A DNA stretch of 26,251 nucleotides from an uncultured Lachnospiraceae bacterium (GCA_910588125.1 CAJUPI010000044.1:1-26251); one strand, 5' to 3'; positions 16,088 through 25,256 are shown, counted from the stretch's first letter. A program made the numbers and translations. The notes: generated by a model from the letters alone, not told the origin.

Positions 16088-17377
16088 TTACCGGCGATGC
16101 TCGTTTAAATAATAATATACTGCCATCAAACCGGTAAGAATCAGGTAAAACCAGGTGGTTGTGTTGCTGAACCAGGTGGTGAAAAAAGAGAGCATCAGAT
16201 AAGCACCCATCTGGGCATAGAGCAGATACCCCATCGGATTACGCATCTCCCGCAGCTTAAGCACCAGCAGGTATGCTACCAACCCCAGCACGCAGGAAAA
16301 CACCAGCACTCCCAACCAGCCAAAATCATAATAGGCATCATAAAACAAGGTCAACGTAGTCAGTTCTTTCTTATCTACATAAATCGGGAAATTGATCAAT
16401 TGCGGAAAAGCAAATTTCAACCCTGTCAATGCCCATAGTGGAAATAATCCGCGCACTCCAAAGGTATGGCGCGGAAGCGCTTCTACCAGACAATTAAAAT
16501 TGTCATAATTATTGGCAATATACATATAAGGCTGAGTAATAAAAATCGGCATACTGCTATATTTCATCTCAAATATTCCATTCAAATATTCCACATCATG
16601 ACTCCTGGCCACCGTCAAAACCAGATATACCGGCACAATCACGCCGATTAAGCCAATCAGATACAGAGGATGAAATCGTTTCTGCAGAGAAATATAGGTA
16701 AATCCGGCCAGTATTACCGCAAATACAAACTGAAAACGTGATACACACAGGATGGGAATAATCAAAGAAATCCCGGTCATCAAGGCAGCCAACAGCATCC
16801 TTTGCTCGCTTCCTCTTCCCCGTTCCATATGAAAATACAGCACTGCCAGAGACGGCACCAAAACACAGGAGACTGTGATATAGTGAATGCCTGTCAGATG
16901 AAACTCCGAATAGGCATGAGGCACTCCCCGGACAAACAGCGGGACATATCCCAATACCACCGCCTCAGTCACAAAGGCCAGTAAAGAAACGGCAGCCAGG
17001 ATGCACACCATCTGAAACATCGGTTTGGGATTGCCGGCAAAGCTCCGCCAACGGCTATGGCTGTCATATCCGGTGCCGTACAGACGGCTCAGCATCTCAA
17101 AAACCGTCCAGAACCCTACAAACGCCAATGCCATGCAAATCCATGTCATCAGCATCCAGTCCTGCTGCAGGCGGCTCAGCTTCAGACATGCCAGCCCCTG
17201 GCCACCTACCCAGAACAAGGAAAACAATCCCCGAAGATGAATCAGATTCTCAAAACGGCGATAATCCTTCAGATACAGCCATAAAGCAGCCAAAAGAAGT
17301 AAAAGCCCTGACAAATAATAATGTTCTCCCTGTGCCAGAAAATAACTGCCTATATAAGCGACCAGATAAACTATCAT
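16088..17377 (-). CDS. Wzy/O-antigen polymerase-like membrane protein
   Basis: A 429-residue protein with about 11-12 hydrophobic segments. A long outer loop after residue 260 contains the stretch YMYIANNYDNFNCLVEALP, typical of oligosaccharide repeat-unit polymerases (Wzy-like). Such proteins join lipid-linked sugar repeats at the outer face of the membrane. No glycosyltransferase or flippase is nearby, so it is isolated from a polysaccharide cluster. I chose ATG 17377 (MIVYLVAY, weak ribosome site); ATG 17389 behind AAGGATAGG is equally possible and adds four residues. The open frame upstream to 17461 overlaps a hairpin and is unlikely to be translated. It lies 128 bp after ptsI. Confidence 0.72.
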   Translation of the reverse strand: MIVYLVAYIGSYFLAQGEHYYLSGLLLLLAALWLYLKDYRRFENLIHLRGLFSLFWVGGQGLACLKLSRLQQDWMLMTWICMALAFVGFWTVFEMLSRLYGTGYDSHSRWRSFAGNPKPMFQMVCILAAVSLLAFVTEAVVLGYVPLFVRGVPHAYSEFHLTGIHYITVSCVLVPSLAVLYFHMERGRGSEQRMLLAALMTGISLIIPILCVSRFQFVFAVILAGFTYISLQKRFHPLYLIGLIGVIVPVYLVLTVARSHDVEYLNGIFEMKYSSMPIFITQPYMYIANNYDNFNCLVEALPRHTFGVRGLFPLWALTGLKFAFPQLINFPIYVDKKELTTLTLFYDAYYDFGWLGVLVFSCVLGLVAYLLVLKLREMRNPMGYLLYAQMGAYLMLSFFTTWFSNTTTWFYLILTGLMAVYYYLNEHRR

Positions 17378-17445
17378 AGTTTCACCCATCCTATCCTTAT
17401 GTCTCTTTTTATTGCAGCTGCCTTTCACTTCCCGCCTGCGGAAAT

Positions 17446-17475
17446 GGCTGCTGAACGCCAAAGCGTACAGCAGCC
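17446..17475 (-). other. stem-loop between ptsI and the Wzy-like gene
   Basis: GGCTGCTG (17446-17453) pairs with CAGCAGCC (17468-17475), and inside it ACGC pairs with GCGT across one T-T mismatch with a tiny loop. No U-run follows on the minus strand, so it is not a standard terminator. It may be a processing or stabilising element that separates ptsI from the downstream gene. Confidence 0.45.
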
Positions 17476-17505
17476 ATAACGTCTATCCTCGTGAAGGCAG
17501 AAGCA

Positions 17506-19221
17506 TCAAAGTCCTGCAACAAACTCACGCATATAGTCTTCTACTTCTTTCGTAGTCGCAAAGCTCATCGCTTTCTCCGCCACGCTTTGCAGCTCTTCTG
17601 TACTCAGGCTAGTAATCAGCTTTCTGGAATACAAAATGGCGGAGGCGCTCATACTGAACTCATTCAGCCCAAATGCCAGCAGTAGAGGAATCATCATCGG
17701 ATCACTGGCCGCCTCGCCGCACATCCCCACCATAATTCCCTCTTCCCGGGCACAGGTGATAATCCGTTTGATACTTCGAAGCACTGCCGGATTGAAGGTC
17801 GAGTACAGATAAGAAATCTTATCGTTTCCTCTATCTACAGACATCGTATATTGCGTCAAATCATTCGTCCCGATGCTGAAGAAATCCACTTCCTTTGCAA
17901 AAATATCCGCAATCAGGGAAGCGGCAGCGGTCTCTACCATAATCCCTACCTGAATATCTTTATTATAAGCGATCCCCTGCCGGTCCAGCTCCAGCTTCAA
18001 CTCATCAATCAGCATTTTTGCTTCCCGATATTCATCAATACAAGTCACCAGAGGAATCATAATCTTGATATTGCCGTAAGCACTGGCCCGCAACAGAGCC
18101 CGCAGCTGCGGTTTGTAGATATCCTCCTTACGATCCAGGCAAAGGCGGATCGCCCGATATCCCAGGAACGGATTCTCATCCTTCTCCAGTCCCATATAGG
18201 GGATCTCCTTATCTCCGCCGATATCTAATGTACGGATAATCACCGGCTTGCCGGCCAGGGCCTCTGCCACCTTCTTATAAGCCTCAAACTGCTCATCCTC
18301 CGTGGGCATGGAATTGCGATCCATAAACAGAAACTCTGTGCGGAACAGGCCCACGCCTTCTCCGTCGTACTGCAATACCTTTTCTACATCCTTGGGTTTA
18401 CCGATATTGGCTACCAACTCTACGGTCACCCCGTCTTTCGTGACTGTGGGCTTGCCGATATATTGTTCCAGCTCTTTTTTCTCTGCCAGAAAAGCATCTC
18501 TCTTGGCCGAATACTCCGCCGTAATCCCGGCATCCGGATTCACATAGACGATACCGGTATCACCGTCCAAAACCACGGCATCGCCGTTCTTTACCTGTTT
18601 CAAAAAATCACTTACCGCTACTACTGCCGGAATTTCCAGTGCCCGGGCCAAAATCGCACTGTGAGAGGTTTTTCCTCCGAGTTCCGTCACAATACCGGCC
18701 ACATTTTTAGGATTGATACCTGCCGTCATCGACGGGGTCAAATCCTTCGCCACAAGAATACTGCCTTCCGGAAGAGAGGCAATGTCCACGGACTCTACAT
18801 TCAACAGCACTCTCTGCATCCGGGTCTTGATATCACGCATATCTGTGGCGCGCTGTTGCATCAGCTCGTCGTCCATTCCCGCAAATACATTCGCATACAT
18901 CGTGCACACCATCTCAACGGCAAATTCACTGCAGATGCTCTCCCCTTTTATGGTGCTCTCGATCTCTCCGGTCAGCGCCGGATCCATGAGGAGCATCAGA
19001 TGCCCCTGCAGAATCTCCGCCTCCTTCTCCCCTACGCGAGTGGCCAGATCCGCCGCCAATACTTCTGTATCCTTCATTGTCTTGTCCAGCGCTCCCTTAA
19101 AACGCGTGACCTCGGCTTCCACATCGACGATCGTTTTCTTCTCAATCGCCAGCTCCGCTTCCTCTACAATCACAGCAGTCCCGATACCGATGCCGGAAGA
19201 AGCATTTGTTCCCTTAAACAT
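17506..19221 (-). CDS. ptsI: PTS enzyme I (phosphoenolpyruvate-protein phosphotransferase)
   Basis: A 571-residue enzyme I, which takes phosphate from phosphoenolpyruvate and passes it to HPr. The N-terminal domain starts MFKGTNASSGIGIG; His187 in GGKTSHSAILARALEIPAVV is the phosphorylated histidine. The C-terminal PEP-binding barrel shows GVGLFRTEFLFMDR, RTLDIGGDKE, GTNDLTQYTMSVDRGN and GMCGEAASD with the catalytic Cys. Length is normal. ATG follows AAGGAGGAATTTGCT. It starts 88 bp after ptsH. No sugar-specific EII genes are in the window. Confidence 0.97.
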   Translation of the reverse strand: MFKGTNASSGIGIGTAVIVEEAELAIEKKTIVDVEAEVTRFKGALDKTMKDTEVLAADLATRVGEKEAEILQGHLMLLMDPALTGEIESTIKGESICSEFAVEMVCTMYANVFAGMDDELMQQRATDMRDIKTRMQRVLLNVESVDIASLPEGSILVAKDLTPSMTAGINPKNVAGIVTELGGKTSHSAILARALEIPAVVAVSDFLKQVKNGDAVVLDGDTGIVYVNPDAGITAEYSAKRDAFLAEKKELEQYIGKPTVTKDGVTVELVANIGKPKDVEKVLQYDGEGVGLFRTEFLFMDRNSMPTEDEQFEAYKKVAEALAGKPVIIRTLDIGGDKEIPYMGLEKDENPFLGYRAIRLCLDRKEDIYKPQLRALLRASAYGNIKIMIPLVTCIDEYREAKMLIDELKLELDRQGIAYNKDIQVGIMVETAAASLIADIFAKEVDFFSIGTNDLTQYTMSVDRGNDKISYLYSTFNPAVLRSIKRIITCAREEGIMVGMCGEAASDPMMIPLLLAFGLNEFSMSASAILYSRKLITSLSTEELQSVAEKAMSFATTKEVEDYMREFVAGL

Positions 19222-19309
19222 AGCAAATTCCTCCTTATTAATTATTATGTAACAATTTGGCCGTGCTTCCCGTCTATACTATCCTAAGATACACTGCCAA
19301 ATCGGACAT

Positions 19310-19573
19310 TCACTCCCCCAAACCGCTTTCCACCAGCCGGATCATCGCCGCAAGCGCTTCCTCTTCGTCCGGCCCTTCACAGATAAACTCAATCTCATCT
19401 CCACATTTGATACAGGCACCCAGCACACTCAATACACTCTTCGCATTAGTCAAAGTGTTACGAGACATAAATTTAACCGATGACTGATATTTGATTGCTT
19501 CATTGCACAGCATACCGGTTGGACGCAGATGCAAGCCAGACGCGTTTTTTATTATAATGTTTCTGCTAACCAC
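19310..19573 (-). CDS. ptsH: phosphocarrier protein HPr
   Basis: An 87-residue HPr. His15 in ASGLHLRPTG receives phosphate from enzyme I, and Ser46 in NAKSVLSVLGA sits at the regulatory site that HPr kinase phosphorylates in Firmicutes, so carbon-catabolite control by this HPr is plausible. The start is GTG (19573) behind GAGGG with 6-nt spacing. It begins only 29 bp after ybbR, which places the general PTS genes in the c-di-AMP synthase transcription unit. Confidence 0.95.
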   Translation of the reverse strand: MVSRNIIIKNASGLHLRPTGMLCNEAIKYQSSVKFMSRNTLTNAKSVLSVLGACIKCGDEIEFICEGPDEEEALAAMIRLVESGLGE

Positions 19574-19602
19574 TTTATCCCTCTTTTCATTTTCTGAATG
19601 CG

Positions 19603-21027
19603 CTACTCTGATGCCTTAGGTTCCTCTGTCGTTCCCTGAATCACCGTGCCGGAACCACCTCCGGCCTCCAATGCTTCTTCCGTATAGCCCGGCCCCAGAA
19701 CAGAAGGCGATTTCGTTTCTGCGCTCTCTGCCTGCGTAGTCTCCTCTGTAGTTTCCGGAGGCTGTGTTCCCGCATCTATCACACCGCTGCGCGATATTAC
19801 TTCGATCTCAACCGCCGGCTGAGAAACAACCACAAATCGATCGCTCTCCTCAAAGTCCAGATATACCGTATGATTCCCGCCGCCCAGTCCTTCAAGGTTT
19901 AAAGATGCACCCAGATCTTCCCCGGACAATGCTTCCAGCTCCTCTGCCAGCCCGCGGATCCTCACCTCAATCCGGCCCGGTTCCATACGGTAATCGAAAT
20001 CATCACTTTCTCCGGTTATCCTGATATCGCCCTCTGTCAGTTCTAGAGTCTTTGCCGTCAATGCCTCCACACATAAACGAATCTCCACATTGGGATCCTC
20101 GGTCCCGGCAAGCATCACTCCCTCTGGCAAAAATTCCCGAATATCTACTGTCACAATCCGATCCTCAGTGGCCCCGTCAACATTCAGGACAGATGACGGG
20201 ATTCTAACCGTATTGACAGCAGCCATCCCTGAATGCGCCCCTGTCACCGATACACTGCGCCGGGAACATTCCACCCCTGTATAACGGTAGCCCTGCGCCA
20301 CCTCTCCCGACACTTCAAAATCCAAAGACAGCTCTTTTATTTTATCTACCAATACCTGATAGCCCACACCGGTTTCATCTACATCGGTACGGACGCGGTC
20401 ATCCACATCAAGCTCATTGCCATTGGCATCATAAAACACCAGATTGGTATGTCCTTCAAAATCAGCGTTTGGCTTTTCCGCCTGGATCCTTACCCCAATC
20501 TGGCTGATCAGCCCCACCTGAGACATCGGCCCCTCTACCGTCACAATATCCGGGGTAAGAGTAACCTTTCCCAAAACATAACCATTGGCCGCCTCTCCCC
20601 GCAGATCAGTCTGCAGCTCAAACGGCTTGCTCTGCAGCTCTTCTGTCGTCACCCGTACCACTCCCGGGCGCGGGACAACATTCTCATAAATATCACTGTT
20701 ATTCAGCACCTCAACCTTCACCGGCACCGACCCCGTTACATCGTAGAGCTCAGACAAATCGATATATGCCCGGAAATCAGAAAGGCGAATCCGGTATTCG
20801 TCTCTGGTATGGACATCAAAGCTAACCGTTACCGTATTCTTGCCACTGATCTCATAAGCTCTTCTGGCCGCTGTCAGCACCTCGCTGTTTTCAATCTCCA
20901 GCGTCAGCTCCCGGCGGCGGTTTACCAGTGGATTGGAGACATTTACCACCACCAGCCAGATGATAAATGCTAAAAAGAGAGAAAGAATCTTCAATCCCAG
21001 ATTATTACTTATCAGCCTTTCTTTCAT
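19603..21027 (-). CDS. ybbR: YbbR-domain protein, CdaA regulator CdaR
   Basis: A 474-residue protein with one N-terminal membrane segment (about 8-29, LGLKILSLFLAFIIWLVVVNV) and an outer part made of repeated beta-rich YbbR domains (about 35-410). The last 50 residues are low-complexity, rich in Thr, Glu and Ser, and probably disordered. In Firmicutes this protein binds and tunes the diadenylate cyclase CdaA. ATG 21027 lies inside the end of cdaA (23-bp overlap), typical for this gene pair. An upstream in-frame start at 21120 would run fully inside cdaA and is rejected. Confidence 0.9.
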   Translation of the reverse strand: MKERLISNNLGLKILSLFLAFIIWLVVVNVSNPLVNRRRELTLEIENSEVLTAARRAYEISGKNTVTVSFDVHTRDEYRIRLSDFRAYIDLSELYDVTGSVPVKVEVLNNSDIYENVVPRPGVVRVTTEELQSKPFELQTDLRGEAANGYVLGKVTLTPDIVTVEGPMSQVGLISQIGVRIQAEKPNADFEGHTNLVFYDANGNELDVDDRVRTDVDETGVGYQVLVDKIKELSLDFEVSGEVAQGYRYTGVECSRRSVSVTGAHSGMAAVNTVRIPSSVLNVDGATEDRIVTVDIREFLPEGVMLAGTEDPNVEIRLCVEALTAKTLELTEGDIRITGESDDFDYRMEPGRIEVRIRGLAEELEALSGEDLGASLNLEGLGGGNHTVYLDFEESDRFVVVSQPAVEIEVISRSGVIDAGTQPPETTEETTQAESAETKSPSVLGPGYTEEALEAGGGSGTVIQGTTEEPKASE

Positions 21028-21898
21028 TCTTCTTAATTCCCTTCCATATCTTAAAGCGATTTCCTCCGCTCTCCTCCTGTCTCTCCATCTGTTCCAGAGA
21101 TTTCCGCAGCGTCTCGGCATCGCTGATGCGGCGCAGCATGCCGCCCTCTACTAAAGAAACCCGCCCGGTCTCTTCCGACACCACAATCGTCAGGCTATCT
21201 GTGACCTCACTGATCCCCACCGCCGCGCGATGGCGCGTTCCCAGATCCTTGCTGATCATCATATTATCCGAAAGCGGCAGATAACAGGTGGCAGCAGTTA
21301 CCCGATTCCCGCGAATCACCACCGCTCCGTCGTGGAGCGGCGTGTTGTGTTCAAAAATATTGATCAGAAGCTGGCTGCTCACCAGGCCATTAATTTCGAT
21401 TCCGGTACGTTCGGTTTCTTTCAACGGCATATTCCGTTCCAGGACGATCAACGCTCCTGTCTTAACCTTTGCCATCTCAAAAACGGCTTTCACAATCTCA
21501 TTGGCCGTCCGCGCCGTAAATGCCGTGGCCTCTTTTCCATCGTCGAAATCCAGAATTCCGGAAAGCAGGTTCTGGCTCCCCAACTGTTCCAGCGCTTTCC
21601 GAAGCTCCGGCTGAAAAATAATCACCAGCGCTGTCACGGCAATTGTTGTGGTCTTTTCCAGCAGCCACAAAATTGTATTCAGCTTTAAAATCGCCGCCAT
21701 CGCCGCAAACAGCCCGATCACCAGCAGCCCCTTAAGAAGCGTCCAGGCGCGGGTATTCATAATCCAGAATAAAATCTCGTATACCAAGAAGGCAATGATA
21801 ATAATCTCAAATATATTGGAAAGGGTTATTCTCGGAAGGAAAGAAAACCAGGCTTGTATATTCCGCCCTATATCCTCCAACTGAAAAACACCAGTCAT
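21005..21898 (-). CDS. cdaA: diadenylate cyclase CdaA
   Basis: A 297-residue membrane enzyme that makes cyclic di-AMP from two ATP. Three membrane helices lie at about 28-48, 52-70 and 76-95, followed by the DAC domain with PLHDGAVVI (DGA at 190-192) and GTRHRAAVGISE (RHR at 222-224), the two active-site motifs. The C-terminal 30 residues are charged. It overlaps the upstream membrane gene by 4 bp (ATGA type) and ybbR by 23 bp, so translation is probably coupled. In Bacillus and relatives glmM normally follows cdaA-ybbR; here ptsH-ptsI follow instead. Confidence 0.96.
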   Translation of the reverse strand: MTGVFQLEDIGRNIQAWFSFLPRITLSNIFEIIIIAFLVYEILFWIMNTRAWTLLKGLLVIGLFAAMAAILKLNTILWLLEKTTTIAVTALVIIFQPELRKALEQLGSQNLLSGILDFDDGKEATAFTARTANEIVKAVFEMAKVKTGALIVLERNMPLKETERTGIEINGLVSSQLLINIFEHNTPLHDGAVVIRGNRVTAATCYLPLSDNMMISKDLGTRHRAAVGISEVTDSLTIVVSEETGRVSLVEGGMLRRISDAETLRKSLEQMERQEESGGNRFKIWKGIKKNERKADK

Positions 21899-22866
21899 AA
21901 TCTGGCCTCGCTTTCCCTGCGTCCGCTGCGTCGTGCCTTTTGCGGATTATTGATCCGCTGAACACGGACATCCGGCCGGGACACCACCACTTTCGGCACA
22001 GCTTTGACATAATACACGTAATCATCATCTTCAAACTGGGTATATTCCGTCCTGCTGTAATCCACAGCAAACACAAAGAAATGATAAATCCCGGCCATCA
22101 GAAGGGAAACTAAAGTTCCTATCAACAGCTCTTGCAATGGCATCTGCACGCCAAACAGATAATCCCCTGTAAACACCATGGCCATCTGGCTCACCGATCC
22201 AAAGACAATAGCCAGAATCCAGGCATAGTCCACTGAGAGCAGGCGAATCAAATACACCACCAAAATCCCCAGGGCACACACCGCGATCATCACCATCATT
22301 TCCTGGTTGGAAATCAGGCCGCGAATCAGCTGCACATACTTCTCTGTGATGTCTACAGCGGCATCGTTTGTCAACAATCCTGCATTCTGCTTGACATAAA
22401 GCATGATATAATACACGGCCACGCCACAACATACCGGGATCACTCCCGCCAGGCTGCCGGACAGCCCTGCGAGCAGCGGAATAACAAAGGGAATCCGCAA
22501 CGCAAAAGCAATGGGTGTCAAAATCAGCCAGTAACTGTCTCTGGGCTGCAATCCATAATATAATAATGCGATCAGTACCAGAAAAACTCCTGCCAGAAGG
22601 GCAAACTCGAGCGAAACGGTATAAATATGCCCCAACAGCACGGCCCCTAAAAGAAAGCTGATCGCACCATAAGGAACAAACGCACACACTGCAGATAATC
22701 CCAGCATAATCAACGGATTTCTGAGTTTAGCTAAGTATCCCAGGTTTCCATTCATCAAAAGCAATGCTGCCAGGCTTACAGCAAACTTCATCAGCGCATC
22801 CACCGGCGCTGCGAATCTCCCGTAAAATGATTTTAATCTTTCTTTAATTTCGAGAAGTACGATCAT
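21895..22866 (-). CDS. conserved polytopic membrane protein upstream of cdaA
   Basis: A 323-residue protein of unknown function with about nine hydrophobic segments between residues 25 and 280 and a charged C-terminal tail (about 285-323) holding FEDDDYVYYVKAVPK and an Arg-rich end. I do not recognise catalytic motifs. Start ATG 22866 is preceded by AAAGGAGG. It overlaps the upstream gene by 23 bp and cdaA by 4 bp. This tight coupling to cdaA suggests a role linked to c-di-AMP synthesis or the cell envelope, but that is only inference from position. Confidence 0.8.
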   Translation of the reverse strand: MIVLLEIKERLKSFYGRFAAPVDALMKFAVSLAALLLMNGNLGYLAKLRNPLIMLGLSAVCAFVPYGAISFLLGAVLLGHIYTVSLEFALLAGVFLVLIALLYYGLQPRDSYWLILTPIAFALRIPFVIPLLAGLSGSLAGVIPVCCGVAVYYIMLYVKQNAGLLTNDAAVDITEKYVQLIRGLISNQEMMVMIAVCALGILVVYLIRLLSVDYAWILAIVFGSVSQMAMVFTGDYLFGVQMPLQELLIGTLVSLLMAGIYHFFVFAVDYSRTEYTQFEDDDYVYYVKAVPKVVVSRPDVRVQRINNPQKARRSGRRESEARL

Positions 22867-23290
22867 GGCGGCCGCCCTCCTTTGACAATTCTCTGGCACG
22901 ATTCTGAAACTCGTACCGCTTCTCCAGGCGTTTCAGCTTGGCCACATAGACTTTCATGCCTCGTTTTGAATATTCATATCTTTTGCGATATACCAGCCAG
23001 GTAATGATCAGATACAGAAAAAGCCCCGCGCCATACAAAAAAAACGCATGCTTTCCCGCCCCTATCAATTCACCGATGTCCAGCGTGTTCAACAATTGTT
23101 CCATATGATACAATACCCAAATCATCGCACATAACAAATAACAAATCGTGTAGGAAAAAAACGAACGGAACATATATCTGCTGATATAATCACTCCGGAA
23201 ATAACGATTAACCGGAAAGATCCGTTTCCCCTCTCTTTTTTCAAACATTGCAATTCCGGTCATCAACTTAATCTTGTCCTCGTTCAGCAT
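22844..23290 (-). CDS. small membrane protein, first gene of the cdaA cluster
   Basis: A 148-residue protein of unknown function. Two membrane segments are seen (about 43-62 and 83-99) with a basic region RKRYEYSKRGMKVYVAKLKR following, probably cytoplasmic. The ATG follows GGGGAAAG. It starts 65 bp after an extended -10 promoter and overlaps the next membrane gene. No named family comes to mind. Confidence 0.72.
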   Translation of the reverse strand: MLNEDKIKLMTGIAMFEKREGKRIFPVNRYFRSDYISRYMFRSFFSYTICYLLCAMIWVLYHMEQLLNTLDIGELIGAGKHAFFLYGAGLFLYLIITWLVYRKRYEYSKRGMKVYVAKLKRLEKRYEFQNRARELSKEGGRHDRTSRN

Positions 23291-23354
23291 ATTCTTTCCC
23301 CATCTGTCATTTAGTCCGTCATATCAAAGCATATAACTCTTCATGTTCGTGGAT

Positions 23355-23363
23355 AGTATACCA
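23355..23363 (-). promoter_or_regulatory. extended -10 promoter for the cdaA cluster
   Basis: On the minus strand the bases read TGGTATACT: a near-perfect -10 (TATACT, 23355-23360) with an extended TG. The -35 region is poor. It lies in the 309-bp gap between guaB and the first membrane gene and would drive the cdaA-ybbR-ptsH-ptsI unit. Apart from this promoter and the guaB terminator I see nothing else in this gap. Confidence 0.6.
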
Positions 23364-23512
23364 TATTTTGTTTTATTCGGCTACACTTCCTCGTATATTT
23401 TTTGCAAATATGCATATCATTTGTTCCGGTTACTATTTTGCTTTTCCCGGATATCAGCTCTTAATATGTATTGGCTGCATCGAGAAGCTTCACATTTAAG
23501 TATATCACAAAA

Positions 23513-23539
23513 CGTTCGCCATGTAAAACATGGCGAACG
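23513..23539 (-). terminator. probable terminator of guaB
   Basis: CGTTCGCCATGT and ACATGGCGAACG form a perfect 12-bp stem with a 3-nt loop, 61 bp past the guaB stop. On the minus strand it is followed by TTTTGTGATAT, a modest U-run. Confidence 0.6.
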
Positions 23540-23599
23540 CAAAATTATCGTCAAAATTCTCAATTTGCCCCTTATCCCCAAAAGGGGGCTTTGGGATTT

Positions 23600-25054
23600 T
23601 TATTCATCTACACTGTAATTCGGCGCTTCCTTTGTAATATGAATATCATGGGGATGGCTTTCCTTCAGCGCCGCTGCCGATATTCTCACAAACTTCCCGG
23701 TTTCCTGCAGGGTTCTGATATTACCGGCCCCGCAATATCCCATACCGGCACGCAGGCCTCCCAACATCTGAAATACCGTATCCTCCACCAGTCCCTTGTA
23801 GGCCACCCGGCCTTCCACACCTTCCGGAACCAGCTTCTTGGCATCAGACTGGAAATAACGGTCTTTACTGCCGTTCTCCATAGCCGCGATCGAACCCATC
23901 CCCCGATATACCTTATACTTTCTCCCCTGGTACAGTTCAAAGGTTCCCGGACTCTCATCGCAGCCGGCAAACATGCTTCCCATCATACATACATTGGCTC
24001 CCGCCGCAATCGCCTTGGTGATGTCTCCGGAATATTTGATCCCGCCGTCAGCTATAATCGGAATTCCATATTCCTTCGCCACCTCATAACAATTCATCAC
24101 TGCCGTAATCTGCGGCACGCCAATTCCGGCTACCACACGAGTGGTACAGATCGAACCCGGGCCGATCCCCACTTTAACTGCATCTACGCCAGCTTCAATC
24201 AATGCTTTCGTAGCCTCGCCGGTCGCCACATTCCCGGCAATCACCGGCAGCTTCGGATATGCCTCTTTGATCATCCGTACACAATGAAGCACATTTTCCG
24301 AATGTCCGTGAGCAGAATCCAGAACCACTACATCCACTTTCGCCTTTACCAGAGCCGATACCCGCTCCAAAGCATTGGCAGTAATCCCGATAGCCGCCCC
24401 ACAGAGCAGCCGTCCCTGTGCGTCCTTGGCAGACAAAGGATAGCGAATCTGCTTCTCGATATCTTTGATCGTAATCAATCCCTTCAGATTGAAATCATCA
24501 TCTACGATCGGAAGCTTTTCTACTCTTGCCTTGGCAAGAATCTTCTTTGCCTCCATCAGCGTAATGCCTTCCTTTGCCGTAACCAGATGCTCGGAAGTCA
24601 TACATTCTTTAATCTTTTTTGTAAAATCTTCTTCAAATTTCAGATCCCGATTGGTGATAATCCCTACCAGCTTACGGCCCTCCGTGATCGGTACTCCGGA
24701 AATCCGGAACTTTCCCATCAATTCGTCCGCATCCTTCAACGTATGCTCCGGTGAAAGAAAGAAGGGATCAGTAATCACACCATTCTCCGATCGCTTTACC
24801 TTATCCACTTCTTCTGCCTGCGCCTCGATTGACATGTTCTTGTGGATGATACCGATTCCCCCTTGCCGCGCCATGGCAATCGCCATCCGATGCTCCGTAA
24901 CGGTATCCATCCCTGCACTCATCAGCGGAATATTCAGCTTGATGTCCCTGGTCAGATACGTGGTCAGATCCACCTGGTTGGGAATAACCTGCGAAAATGC
25001 CGGGATCAAAAGCACATCGTCAAAGGTAATACCGTCGCCAATAATCGTACCCAT
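23600..25054 (-). CDS. guaB: inosine-5'-monophosphate dehydrogenase
   Basis: A 484-residue enzyme that oxidises IMP to XMP with NAD, the first step towards GMP. Cys303 in GIGPGSICTTRVVAGIG is the catalytic cysteine; two CBS domains fill about 93-200; MDTVTEHRMAIAMARQGGIGIIHKN and the flap with YRGMGSIAAM are also present. I chose ATG 25054 (MGTIIGDGITFDD) behind GAGGGAAAACG. A longer frame to 25129 begins at the promoter itself and cannot be translated from that transcript. The gene stands alone, with its own promoter and terminator. Confidence 0.97.
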   Translation of the reverse strand: MGTIIGDGITFDDVLLIPAFSQVIPNQVDLTTYLTRDIKLNIPLMSAGMDTVTEHRMAIAMARQGGIGIIHKNMSIEAQAEEVDKVKRSENGVITDPFFLSPEHTLKDADELMGKFRISGVPITEGRKLVGIITNRDLKFEEDFTKKIKECMTSEHLVTAKEGITLMEAKKILAKARVEKLPIVDDDFNLKGLITIKDIEKQIRYPLSAKDAQGRLLCGAAIGITANALERVSALVKAKVDVVVLDSAHGHSENVLHCVRMIKEAYPKLPVIAGNVATGEATKALIEAGVDAVKVGIGPGSICTTRVVAGIGVPQITAVMNCYEVAKEYGIPIIADGGIKYSGDITKAIAAGANVCMMGSMFAGCDESPGTFELYQGRKYKVYRGMGSIAAMENGSKDRYFQSDAKKLVPEGVEGRVAYKGLVEDTVFQMLGGLRAGMGYCGAGNIRTLQETGKFVRISAAALKESHPHDIHITKEAPNYSVDE

Positions 25055-25119
25055 TCGTTTTCCCTCGCTTTCTTTGGTTTGTATAATATTTTTGTATTGT
25101 TTCCACTTATTAGTATCAT

Positions 25120-25148
25120 AGTGTAGCAAATTTCTGTACGCTTGTCAA
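25120..25148 (-). promoter_or_regulatory. sigma-A promoter of guaB
   Basis: On the minus strand TTGACA (25143-25148) and TACACT (25120-25125) are 17 bp apart, close to the sigma-A consensus. The leader to the ATG is about 60 nt, too short for a purine riboswitch, and I see none. Confidence 0.8.
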
Positions 25149-25256
25149 ATACATTTTTCTCAAAAATCCGCGGGCGAAAATACATGGTGGGCTATCCTTC
25201 TGATGTGCAAAAAAAGTGTCTTAAAATCAGTTTTATTAAGGTAATATTTCTCGGAA

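Noticed and set aside
18463..19287. 274-codon plus-strand frame opposite ptsI
   Set aside because: Antisense shadow of a well-conserved gene; no start signals or family match.
23567..23589. GCCCC...GGGGC stem just after guaB as its terminator
   Set aside because: On the minus strand it is followed by AAATTGAG rather than a U-run; the 12-bp stem at 23513-23539 is a better terminator.
23471..24754. 427-codon plus-strand frame opposite guaB
   Set aside because: It is the antisense shadow of a clear IMP dehydrogenase gene; composition is rich in His, Arg and Ser as typical for shadows.
25055..25119. Purine or guanine riboswitch in the guaB leader
   Set aside because: The leader between promoter and ATG is only about 60 nt and lacks the three-stem junction of that class.
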